This document shows, in pieces, positions 1 through 5,462 of a stretch of DNA of 12,521 bases. Every line of letters begins with the position of its first letter. Within the stretch, counting starts at the first letter, position 1. The notes beneath the pieces were generated by a model, which was not told where the DNA came from, searched no databases, and saw only the letters and a program-made list of their open reading frames with translations. The stretch comes from Clostridiales bacterium. GTDB lineage: Bacteria; Bacillota; Clostridia; Oscillospirales; Butyricicoccaceae. The translations under genes and the position numbers were made by a program. The DNA lies in NCBI GenBank assembly GCA_004555915.1, contig SFJM01000044.1, forward strand, positions 1 through 12,521, written 5' to 3'.

Positions 1-93
1 GCGGTTGGCGGAGCTTCGTAGACCTTCAGGTTACGCCAGCATAAGGCCCTTATAGGGCCACAACAGGCCACCGGCTATGCCGGTGGTCCTGAC
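1..93 (+). mobile_element. Probable right end of an IS200/IS605-type element (partial, body lies outside the window)
   Basis: Three compact hairpins sit in under 90 bases: ACCT/AGGT around 22-33, GGCCC/GGGCC at 45-49 and 55-59, and a perfect 8-bp stem CCACCGGC/GCCGGTGG at 68-75 and 79-86 with a TAT loop. No convincing ORF is present. A related arrangement lies in inverted orientation at the other end of the window (12437-12521): the same GCGGTTGG octamer and a CCAC..GC/GC..GTGG hairpin whose inner pairs differ in a compensatory way. Subterminal hairpins without terminal inverted repeats are typical of IS200/IS605 ends, and in TnpB-carrying members this end encodes the guide RNA scaffold. The family assignment is inference; no transposase is visible. 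Confidence 0.4.
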
Positions 94-216
94 TTTGCCT
101 GATTTTTCGGCGGTCCGTAATTTGGCGTGCATTTGTGCGCGAGCTGAGGACACATAACATTTTTCTCCCTGTGAGGCGTACAAATACAAAAAAATTCAAA
201 AAATCCGTATTTTTTC

Positions 217-245
217 TGGACAAAAGGCGGGTTTTGCTGCATAAT
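217..245 (+). promoter_or_regulatory. Sigma-A-type promoter of the phosphoglycerate-mutase-like gene
   Basis: TGGACA at 217-222 and CATAAT at 240-245 are separated by exactly 17 bases. The start site should be near 252, giving a leader of about 78 nt before the ATG at 330. This also argues against the in-frame upstream start at 135. Confidence 0.7.
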
Positions 246-329
246 ACTGTAGAAAGGCTGGAAGGAAACCCCATGCAAAGGCAGCGGGGGACTGTCCGGT
301 TGATTTTATCTGAACCAAAGGAGAAACCA

Positions 330-1532
330 ATGAAATATATTATTGTTCTGGGAGATGGCATGGCAGATGAGCCAATTGCCATGCTTGGCGGCAAGACGCC
401 GCTGGAATATGCCAACACGCCGATGATGGATGAGCTGGCACCGAAATCCGAAATTGCCATGGTACATACCATTCCGGATGGAATGAAGCCGGGCAGTGAT
501 ACAGCGAATCTGGCTGTTATGGGCTATAATCCGAGAAAATATTATTCCGGACGTTCCCCGCTGGAAGCTCTGAGCATTGGCGTGGATATGAAGCCGACAG
601 ATATTGCCCTGCGTACCAATATTGTGACCATCACGGAAGAGGATGTGCCGTTTGAACAGCGCACGATTCTGGACCACAGTTCCGGTGAAATTTCCACCGA
701 GGATGCTGCTGTCCTGATTGAAGCGGTAAAGAAGGAATTTGAGAATGATACCTATCATTTTTATGTTGGCACCAGCTATCGTCATCTGCTGATCTGGGAT
801 CATGGCGAGGTGATTGAGCTTGCCCAGCCCCATGACCATCTGGGTGAGGTGATTGGGCCATATATGCCGGAGGATCCGGTTTTACGGGATATGATGATCC
901 GCAGCTATGATATCCTGAATGAGCATCCGATTAATGTGGAACGTGCGAAGAAGGGACTGAACAAGGCAAACTGCCTGTGGTTCTGGGGTGCAGGCACCCG
1001 TCCGGCTCTGTCCTCTTTTGAGGAAAAGACCGGCAAGTCCGGTGTTATGATTTCCGCTGTTGACCTGCTCAAGGGCATTGCCGTAGGTGCAGGAATGGAT
1101 ATCATTGAGGTAGAGGGTGCTACCGGTTCCCTGCATACCAATTATGAAGGCAAGGCAAAGGCTGCTGTAAAGGCACTGCTGGACGGCAAGGATTTTGCGT
1201 ATATCCATGTAGAAGCGCCGGATGAGATGGGTCATCAGGGCAATGTGGAAAACAAGGTAAAGTCCATTGAGAATCTGGACAGCCGTGTGATCCGCGTGGT
1301 TGTGGATGAGATGAACAAGGCAGGACAGGATTTCCGTATGCTGGTGATGCCGGATCATCCGACCCCGATCCGCTGCCGTACCCATACCAGCGATTCCATC
1401 CCGTATATGCTGTATGACAGCACGAAGCCGCAGAATCATGCCGGCATGCTGTACAACGAAGCGATGGCAAAGAGCACCGGCAAGCTGGTAGAGCACGGCT
1501 ATGAGCTGATTGACCAGCTGTTAGGGGAATAA
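330..1532 (+). CDS. apgM: Cofactor-independent phosphoglycerate mutase family protein (ApgM-like; possible homoserine kinase)
   Basis: This 400-residue protein belongs to the alkaline-phosphatase superfamily, archaeal-type (ApgM) branch. Visible motifs are the N-terminal metal site LGDGMAD (D9), the phosphoserine motif PGSDTAN (S56), EAPDEMGHQGN (D298, H302), PDHPTP (D342, H343) and THTSD (H352), so the metal centres look complete. The family either interconverts 3- and 2-phosphoglycerate in glycolysis or, in a closely similar clade (the 'proposed homoserine kinase' branch), phosphorylates homoserine for threonine synthesis. No threonine gene is adjacent, and aldolase and phosphofructokinase lie 8-11 kb away, so context does not decide. 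The ATG at 330 follows AAAGGAG at 317-323; an in-frame start at 135 precedes the promoter and lacks conserved sequence. Certain of the family, unsure of the substrate. Confidence 0.9.
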   Translation: MKYIIVLGDGMADEPIAMLGGKTPLEYANTPMMDELAPKSEIAMVHTIPDGMKPGSDTANLAVMGYNPRKYYSGRSPLEALSIGVDMKPTDIALRTNIVTITEEDVPFEQRTILDHSSGEISTEDAAVLIEAVKKEFENDTYHFYVGTSYRHLLIWDHGEVIELAQPHDHLGEVIGPYMPEDPVLRDMMIRSYDILNEHPINVERAKKGLNKANCLWFWGAGTRPALSSFEEKTGKSGVMISAVDLLKGIAVGAGMDIIEVEGATGSLHTNYEGKAKAAVKALLDGKDFAYIHVEAPDEMGHQGNVENKVKSIENLDSRVIRVVVDEMNKAGQDFRMLVMPDHPTPIRCRTHTSDSIPYMLYDSTKPQNHAGMLYNEAMAKSTGKLVEHGYELIDQLLGE

Positions 1533-1548
1533 AACAAAATCACAGGCG

Positions 1549-1724
1549 AAAAAAGGCTCCCTCAGATGAGGGAGCTGTCAGCGAAGCTGACTGAGGGAGT
1601 GACATCGTATGAACAATCTGCACAGAGATACAATTGATACAGCGGATTTACTTTTTCACTCCCTCCGTCTTCGCCGCTTCGCGCCGAATCCACCTCCCTC
1701 ATCTGAGGGAGGCTTTTGTTTTAT
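1549..1724. repeat. Long palindromic intergenic repeat with two structured arms and outward-facing terminators
   Basis: The left arm (about 1551-1602) and the inverted right arm (about 1717-1653) share the core CTCCCTCAGATGAGGGAG and both end in GAGGGAGTGA. Each core is a hairpin: 1556-1575 on the left, 1693-1712 on the right. The closing pair is G-C on the left and C-G when the right arm is read in the same sense, a compensatory change. Each arm carries a second GAA-capped stem (1577-1591; about 1671-1689 with one mismatch). Read outward, each core hairpin runs into a T tract (A-run 1549-1554 for the minus strand; T-rich 1714-1722 for the plus strand), so the right arm can terminate the upstream gene. 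The arms enclose about 50 unremarkable bases. A further 11-bp inverted match, ATAAAACAAAA, brackets it (1529-1539, 1714-1724). Confidence 0.85.
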
Positions 1725-1751
1725 CGTTACATAGATGAAAGAGGTATCAAT

Positions 1752-2114
1752 ATGTCACTGCCTTACCAAAGAAAACTCATTCCACGTGCAAAAGAACTGC
1801 GCAGAGACATGACGCCACAGGAACGGCATCTCTGGTATGATTTTTTGAAAGATTATCCTGTCCGTTTCCAGCGTCAGAAGGCCATTGATTCTTTTATCAT
1901 TGATTTTTATTGTGCATCCGCAAAGCTGATGATAGAACTGGATGGTTCACAGCATTTTTCTGCGCAGGGACTGGCATATGATGAGGAGCGGAGCGATGTT
2001 TTAAGCAAATATGGGCTGGCTGTCCTGCGATTTACCAATACTGAAATTGAAAAACAATTCGATGTTGTCTGTCAACGGATTCATCAGGAAGTTGAAGACA
2101 GGAGAATAAAATAA
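1752..2114 (+). CDS. DUF559 endonuclease-domain protein
   Basis: A 120-residue protein made almost entirely of a DUF559 domain, a Vsr-like member of the PD-(D/E)XK nuclease superfamily. The diagnostic stretch is FRRQ-like FQRQKAIDSFIIDFYC followed by LMIELDGSQH, where the acidic residues of IDFY and IELDG are the likely metal ligands. DUF559 proteins are presumed nucleases, but their substrate is generally unknown. The start at 1752 follows AAAGAGGT at 1738-1745; an in-frame TTG at 1716 lies inside the palindromic repeat and is less likely. The gene begins 27 bases after that repeat and has no obvious promoter between. It is not next to a methyltransferase, so it is not evidently a restriction gene. 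It could be cargo of, or partner to, the palindrome. Confidence 0.85.
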   Translation: MSLPYQRKLIPRAKELRRDMTPQERHLWYDFLKDYPVRFQRQKAIDSFIIDFYCASAKLMIELDGSQHFSAQGLAYDEERSDVLSKYGLAVLRFTNTEIEKQFDVVCQRIHQEVEDRRIK

Positions 2115-2141
2115 GCGACCGTCCACTGGGCGGTCGCTTAT
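2111..2141 (-). terminator. Terminator between the DUF559 and TagD genes
   Basis: A perfect 11-bp stem, ATAAGCGACCG/CGGTCGCTTAT, has a 9-base loop. On the minus strand it continues into TTATTTTATT and so ends the tagD-like transcript; it overlaps the DUF559 stop codon and may act in both directions. Confidence 0.85.
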
Positions 2142-2154
2142 CAATTTTGCGGTT

Positions 2155-2553
2155 TTACTTTTTTACATTCAGCTCGCTTTTGATTTTCGTAGTGGAAATC
2201 TCCGGCGTGCGCGGCAGATAAACCACCTCACAGCCCTCGTCCTTCAGGAAATCAAATTTGCCTTCCCAGTCATCGCCGATGACAAAGGTATCCACATGAT
2301 ATTCGTGTACATCGGTCTTTTTCTGGTCCCAGTTTTCTTCAGGGATGACCAGATCCACATAGCGGATGGCTTCGACCAGCTGCTTGCGTTCCTCATAGGA
2401 GAAATAGCATTTTTTCTGCTTTTCATTCCAGTTGAATTCATCTGTGGAAACGGCCACAATCAGATAATCGCCCAGTGCCTTGGCACGGCGCAGCAGGTTA
2501 ATATGTCCATAATGGAGCAGATCAAAGGTTCCATAGGTAATCACGCGTTTCAT
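2155..2553 (-). CDS. tagD: Glycerol-3-phosphate cytidylyltransferase (TagD type)
   Basis: A 132-residue cytidylyltransferase that should make CDP-glycerol from CTP and sn-glycerol 3-phosphate, the precursor for polyglycerol-phosphate teichoic acids or related surface polymers. It closely resembles Bacillus TagD from end to end: YGTFDLLHYGH at residues 7-17 holds the HxGH nucleotide motif, GDDWEGKFDFLKDEG is in the middle, and RTPEISTTKIK is the signature near the C terminus. Length matches the family (about 129-132). The ATG at 2553 was chosen over an upstream in-frame start at 2655 because homology begins there, AAAGGAA lies upstream, and the -10 element falls inside the longer version. No teichoic-acid polymerase or transporter gene is in the window, so its pathway partner is elsewhere. 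Confidence 0.93.
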   Translation of the reverse strand: MKRVITYGTFDLLHYGHINLLRRAKALGDYLIVAVSTDEFNWNEKQKKCYFSYEERKQLVEAIRYVDLVIPEENWDQKKTDVHEYHVDTFVIGDDWEGKFDFLKDEGCEVVYLPRTPEISTTKIKSELNVKK

Positions 2554-2599
2554 AGATCCAAAAATTCCTTTCCATAAGTCTCGTTGCTTGCTGTTGTTC

Positions 2600-2629
2600 A
2601 TTATATCATGACTGTACGGAAAGAAACAA
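2600..2629 (-). promoter_or_regulatory. Promoter of tagD
   Basis: On the minus strand TTGTTT (2629-2624) and a perfect TATAAT (2605-2600) are separated by 18 bases, about 45 bases upstream of the tagD ATG. Confidence 0.65.
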
Positions 2630-2686
2630 TGGGTTGAGGGAAAATGATGCCGCAAAATATTAGCGGCTGTTTTTTCTGCCGGAGAG

Positions 2687-2718
2687 AAAAAAGGCGGCGC
2701 AGCAAATTGCTGCGCCGC
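2687..2718 (-). terminator. Terminator of the lysis operon
   Basis: A 10-bp GC-rich stem (2694-2703 with 2709-2718) has a 5-base loop and is followed on the minus strand by CTTTTTT. It lies 9 bases after the endolysin stop codon. Confidence 0.92.
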
Positions 2719-2727
2719 AGGGAGAGA

Positions 2728-2895
2728 TCAGTCCGGAATCAGGCCGGCATGGTCCAGAATGGTAAAGGCACGGCAGAGATCCTCACTCAGATTCAGTCCG
2801 TCACCGGTACCGGCGATTGCCTTTTTTCTGACCAGCTTTTCTACAGAAGCCCGGTAGTAAACCGGAATATCCTCGAGATTTTTATAATACTTCAT
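2728..2895 (-). CDS. Alternative internal start: free wall-binding domain of the endolysin
   Basis: Inside the endolysin gene a perfect AGGAGG (2906-2901) lies 5 bases before an in-frame ATG (2895-2893, Met205). Translation from it would give a 55-residue protein beginning MKYYKNLEDIP, exactly the C-terminal wall-binding domain without the peptidase. Secondary products of this kind have been reported for some clostridial phage endolysins (CD27L and CTP1L), where the extra domain joins the full-length enzyme. That this start is used here is inference, but the spacing and strength of the site are better than those at the gene's own start. Confidence 0.5.
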   Translation of the reverse strand: MKYYKNLEDIPVYYRASVEKLVRKKAIAGTGDGLNLSEDLCRAFTILDHAGLIPD

Positions 2896-3507
2896 ATCAT
2901 CCTCCTCAGATTCTGGGATAGCGTTTGAAATCGGCTTTTCCGTGGCAACCTCACGGGAAATCAGATAATAGCTGGGACTGCGGTCAATGGTTGCCTTGCC
3001 GCACTGGGTCAGGCTGGTTTTGATTACACCCTTCTGCACGACGCTCACATAATTGCGGCGGATGGAGGAGGCAGTGTATTTTCCATCATACCAGTAACTG
3101 TCGAGAACGGTAATGGTACTGCCGCTTGCTGCCACAGCGGTGACAAAATGTCCGCTGGTGGAAAACAGCTTGTAAGCAGTTCCGGCGTGCAGGATTGCCA
3201 CGCCTCCAGCCTTCAGGTGTGCCAGCAATTCTGCATTTTTGCTGGTTGTACGGTAGCGAAAATGATATTTTGGCGCAGCGGCACGCAGCAGCGGCTGCAT
3301 CAGTGTACCGCCGTCCACCCGTGCGCCGCAGGAAACGGCCAGCTTGCACATTGTGGGAATGCTGACATCAGCAAGCCCCAATGCCTGCAGGGCATTGCAC
3401 AGGCTGGCAGGCCCGCAGGAGGAGTTATAAATGCTGTTTCCACCATACTGGATGGATTTATATTTCGATTCGGTTTGAAATTTCACTGTGTAGCTGATAA
3501 ATCTCAC
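2728..3507 (-). CDS. Phage-type endolysin: C39-fold cysteine peptidase with C-terminal wall-binding domain
   Basis: A 259-residue, two-domain lysin. Residues about 1-180 resemble papain-fold C39-like peptidases: NSSCGPASLCNAL (C31 as nucleophile), TSGHFVTAV (H120) and VLDSYW (D136) form a plausible catalytic triad. After an acidic linker (PESEEDD), residues 205-259 match the short C-terminal domain common on clostridial phage lysins (LEDIPVYYRASVEKLV, GTGDGLNLSEDLCR). It should cleave peptide bonds of peptidoglycan. There is no signal peptide, as expected for a holin-dependent lysin. It is the last gene of a three-gene operon, starting 6 bases after the holin stop. The GTG at 3507 is uncertain because the AAGAGGTGA motif overlaps it; a GTG at 3486 is the alternative. 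An internal start is listed separately. Confidence 0.85.
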   Translation of the reverse strand: MRFISYTVKFQTESKYKSIQYGGNSIYNSSCGPASLCNALQALGLADVSIPTMCKLAVSCGARVDGGTLMQPLLRAAAPKYHFRYRTTSKNAELLAHLKAGGVAILHAGTAYKLFSTSGHFVTAVAASGSTITVLDSYWYDGKYTASSIRRNYVSVVQKGVIKTSLTQCGKATIDRSPSYYLISREVATEKPISNAIPESEEDDMKYYKNLEDIPVYYRASVEKLVRKKAIAGTGDGLNLSEDLCRAFTILDHAGLIPD

Positions 3508-3513
3508 CTCTTC

Positions 3514-3789
3514 TTATGATACATTTTTGTCAGATTTCTGTTGTTCCAGCTGTTGCTTTCGCCATGCATCTGCCTGGCAGGCAAGACAGGTAAAGCTGTT
3601 GTTTTTCCACCAGGCAGCCAGGGATGCCGCCACGGTCCAGCATGCTGACACAATCTGGTAAATATCATTATCGGCAAATGCAATAGCTGAATGGCCGAAA
3701 ATAGCCAGAAGCTGATTGACCAGCGCAAGCAAAAGGATAATGGTACGTGCAATGGTATCAGCGCTGATGGTGCGGGATGGAGTACTCAT
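3514..3789 (-). CDS. xhlB: Phage holin, SPP1/XhlB-like
   Basis: A 91-residue membrane protein with two predicted helices (about residues 12-34, TIARTIILLLALVNQ, and 43-62, IVSACWTVAASLAAWW) followed by AWWKNNSFT, the hallmark of the SPP1/XhlB holin family, and a charged Lys/Gln-rich tail. Holins form lesions in the cytoplasmic membrane that release the endolysin; in phage PBSX the XhlB type works with XhlA. The ATG at 3789 is preferred over a TTG one codon upstream. Its ribosome site AAAGGAGG (3806-3799) overlaps the stop codon of the preceding gene, which suggests translational coupling. The unusual feature is context: no other phage genes are visible nearby. Confidence 0.88.
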   Translation of the reverse strand: MSTPSRTISADTIARTIILLLALVNQLLAIFGHSAIAFADNDIYQIVSACWTVAASLAAWWKNNSFTCLACQADAWRKQQLEQQKSDKNVS

Positions 3790-3804
3790 CAAAATTCGCC
3801 TCCT

Positions 3805-4020
3805 TTACAAGATTAATGATATGACAGCGCCGCAGACTGCGATACCTACAGCGGCTAAAATTGCCATAATAATATTCAGTTTGGTGGAAATGACAGCAAA
3901 TTCTATGTTGCCGCGTCCAAGTCGTTCCTCATGCTTGGCAATTTGTACCGTATGCTGCTGGGTGATCTGCTTCAGTTCATCCAGCTCATGGCAGGGGCAG
4001 GACTGCTTCGGATTGTCCAT
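3805..4020 (-). CDS. xhlA: XhlA-like small membrane protein (lysis accessory)
   Basis: A 71-residue protein with the layout of the XhlA haemolysin family: a Cys-containing N terminus (CPC, residues 8-10), a predicted coiled coil at about 12-36 (ELDELKQITQQHTVQIAKHE), and one C-terminal transmembrane helix at about 48-71. In phage PBSX, XhlA associates with the membrane and acts together with the holin and endolysin. It is the first gene of the operon xhlA-xhlB-lysin, with a strong GGAGGTGA six bases before the ATG (4034-4027). The assignment rests on architecture and gene order rather than on a long sequence match. Confidence 0.78.
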   Translation of the reverse strand: MDNPKQSCPCHELDELKQITQQHTVQIAKHEERLGRGNIEFAVISTKLNIIMAILAAVGIAVCGAVISLIL

Positions 4021-4057
4021 GGTTTGTCACCTCCGTTTTGGGGGATTCTGATTATAC

Positions 4058-4086
4058 ATAATATGAACTTTTCGCCGGTATGTCTA
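4058..4086 (-). promoter_or_regulatory. Candidate promoter of the lysis operon
   Basis: On the minus strand TAGACA (4086-4081) and TATTAT (4063-4058) are 17 bases apart, with a second TATAAT at 4056-4051. The xhlA ATG is about 35 bases further on. The string CATATTAT also fits the CATANNNT form of sigma-E -10 boxes, but no good sigma-E -35 is seen. Confidence 0.5.
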
Positions 4087-4177
4087 CGGCAATTGCTTGC
4101 AACGCTGTGGACGGAGGACTTGTTTTCCCTGTGCGGACATTTTTTGTCAGCATACATCCAAAATTGTAAAAATCTGG

Positions 4178-4206
4178 TTGACGATAAAGGGAAATGGAGA
4201 TATAAT
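4178..4206 (+). promoter_or_regulatory. Promoter of the Crp/Fnr regulator
   Basis: TTGACG at 4178-4183 and a perfect TATAAT at 4201-4206 are separated by 17 bases. It is divergent from the lysis-operon promoter, with about 90 bases between the two -35 boxes. Confidence 0.85.
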
Positions 4207-4258
4207 TTTTATATTCAGGAAGGGTTGCGGATATGGGTAATCAGGGAGGAGAACAGAA

Positions 4259-4972
4259 ATGGCATTGAATACAAAACAGGAACGAATCTTTCTGGAATCT
4301 GACCTGTTTTCCGGCTGTGAAACAAGGAATTTCCGTGCACTGGCACAGACACTGAGCCCGGTCAGTATTTTAAAAGGACAGTTGCTGTCTTCCTTGCATA
4401 CTACCCCGGCATTGGGATTTGTCATAGATGGCAGTTTGGATTTCTGTGGATATAATGATGTATTATTCTGCACCATGGAGCCGGGGGATTTTTTTGAAGT
4501 CCATTCGGTTTTTTCAGAAGTCCGTCCGGTTCTGCCGTATCGGTTCCGCGCACGCAGCAACTGCATGGTAACCTTTATCAGCAAGCATGCACTGACAACG
4601 GTATTGCAGGACAATCCAAAGGTGGCACAGAATTATATGGTGATCCTGTCTGACTGGCTGCAGAATACCATTTGCCGGCTGTATTGTTTTACCGCCTCCA
4701 CGCCGAGTGTGGCGCTGGGCATGTATCTGCTGCGCAATGAAAGGCATGGCAGTGTCCGCCTTCCGGATGGCCTTGCCGGTCTGGCACGCAGGTTGAATAT
4801 CAGCCGTGCAACCCTGTATCGGTGCCTGGCTGAGATGGAGACACGGAAGCTGATTGAGCATCAGGAAAAGACCGTATATATCCGCGGACGGGAACAGTTG
4901 GAGCAGTATATATGGGATTATTCCGTACAGGAGAAGGAACAGCTCACAGCTTCCGAGATAAAAAAGGAATAG
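4259..4972 (+). CDS. Crp/Fnr-family transcriptional regulator
   Basis: A 237-residue regulator of standard Crp/Fnr length. Residues about 15-125 form the cupin-like effector domain (VIDGSLDFCGYNDVLF, MEPGDFFEV), and residues about 150-215 the winged helix-turn-helix (LPDGLAGLARRLNISRATLY, then CLAEMETRKLIEHQ). The four-cysteine pattern of oxygen-sensing FNR is absent and the phosphate-binding cassette of cAMP receptors is not recognisable, so the effector is unknown. The ATG at 4259 follows AGGGAGGA. It is transcribed alone and divergently from the lysis operon, so that operon is a possible target; I could not find a convincing palindromic operator in the 238-base gap. Confidence 0.9.
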   Translation: MALNTKQERIFLESDLFSGCETRNFRALAQTLSPVSILKGQLLSSLHTTPALGFVIDGSLDFCGYNDVLFCTMEPGDFFEVHSVFSEVRPVLPYRFRARSNCMVTFISKHALTTVLQDNPKVAQNYMVILSDWLQNTICRLYCFTASTPSVALGMYLLRNERHGSVRLPDGLAGLARRLNISRATLYRCLAEMETRKLIEHQEKTVYIRGREQLEQYIWDYSVQEKEQLTASEIKKE

Positions 4973-5006
4973 AAAAGCGCAGATCATAACGATCCGCGCT
5001 TTTTTT
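4973..5006 (+). terminator. Terminator of the Crp/Fnr gene
   Basis: AAGCGC and GATC (4975-4985) pair with GATC and GCGCTT (4991-5001) around one A/C mismatch and a 5-base loop, followed by T7 at 5000-5006. It starts directly after the stop codon. Confidence 0.9.
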
Positions 5007-5181
5007 ATCAAGAGCTGAGGCTGCAGCCTGTTTCCACAAAGAATGTGAAGATGATTGAAGATGTGTATAGAGGAATAGAGTTTGCTTTTCATGATACGAA
5101 GGTTTTCTTCCGGGTGTGACGGGGCCGGAAAAAAGGGGGAACGTGAAAGCAAGCTGCTGCTCAGGCTCCGATTGTCTGGAA

Positions 5182-5232
5182 AAAGAAAAAATGGGTGTCG
5201 CAGAAAAAACTCTGCAACACCCTTGTCAGCAT
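5182..5232 (-). ncRNA. Putative tiny RNA consisting mostly of a terminator hairpin
   Basis: The promoter at 5239-5267 predicts a start near 5232. After about 10 bases the transcript enters a 12-pair stem (minus strand 5222-5211 with 5204-5193, including one G-U pair), a U-rich loop, and a tail of six T, one C and five T. The RNA would be about 45-50 nt long with no coding capacity, and nothing on the same strand follows. It may be a very small regulatory RNA or a decayed gene's leader. Confidence 0.45.
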
Positions 5233-5238
5233 AGGTAC

Positions 5239-5267
5239 AGTATACATGGAGACATGGGAAATGTCAA
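5239..5267 (-). promoter_or_regulatory. Strong promoter ahead of the tiny RNA
   Basis: On the minus strand a perfect TTGACA (5267-5262) and TATACT (5244-5239) are separated by 17 bases. It is the closest match to the sigma-A consensus in the window, apart from that of the Crp/Fnr gene. Confidence 0.8.
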
Positions 5268-5327
5268 TTGATAATTGGGAAAAACTTGAAAAATTCCTCA
5301 CTTTTTTTGTCGTATAATACCAGGATC

Positions 5328-5356
5328 TTGACGAAATAGGCAAAAATAAGTATATT
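5328..5356 (+). promoter_or_regulatory. Promoter-like pair reading toward the spoIVA 3' end
   Basis: TTGACG (5328-5333) and TATATT (5351-5356) are 17 bases apart on the plus strand. No plus-strand gene follows, so the transcript would be antisense to spoIVA. The area is AT-rich and chance is possible. Confidence 0.4.
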
Positions 5357-5419
5357 TTACACGATTTAATAATGTCTGGAAACTTTTGGGTGATAATCTG
5401 GCATTTTTGCATTAGTTTG

Positions 5420-5450
5420 AAAAAAGCAGCGTACAGATTCTGCACGCTGC
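5420..5450 (-). terminator. Terminator of the sipL-spoIVA operon
   Basis: A 7-bp stem GCAGCGT/ACGCTGC (5426-5432 with 5444-5450), extended by CAG/CTG, is followed on the minus strand by TTTTTT (5425-5420). It lies 12 bases beyond the spoIVA stop. Confidence 0.9.
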
Positions 5451-5462
5451 ACATATGCTGTT

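Larger units (their letters stand above)
5007..5462. other. Non-coding region between the regulator and spoIVA
   Basis: About 455 bases with no supported protein gene. It holds a minus-strand promoter and short terminator RNA (5182-5267), a plus-strand promoter-like pair (5328-5356) and the spoIVA terminator (5420-5450). I see nothing specific in 5007-5180. A minus-strand frame of 101 codons spans the hairpins and lacks a ribosome site, so it was not called. Confidence 0.7.

Noticed and set aside
135..329. N-terminal extension of the phosphoglycerate-mutase-like protein
   Set aside because: It contains the promoter at 217-245, and the family's N terminus MKYIIVLGDG starts at 330 after a good ribosome site.
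4136..4148. GACA-N5-TGTC as an operator for the Crp/Fnr protein
   Set aside because: The half-sites are only four bases around a T run, match no known Crp/Fnr consensus and are expected by chance in a 238-base gap.
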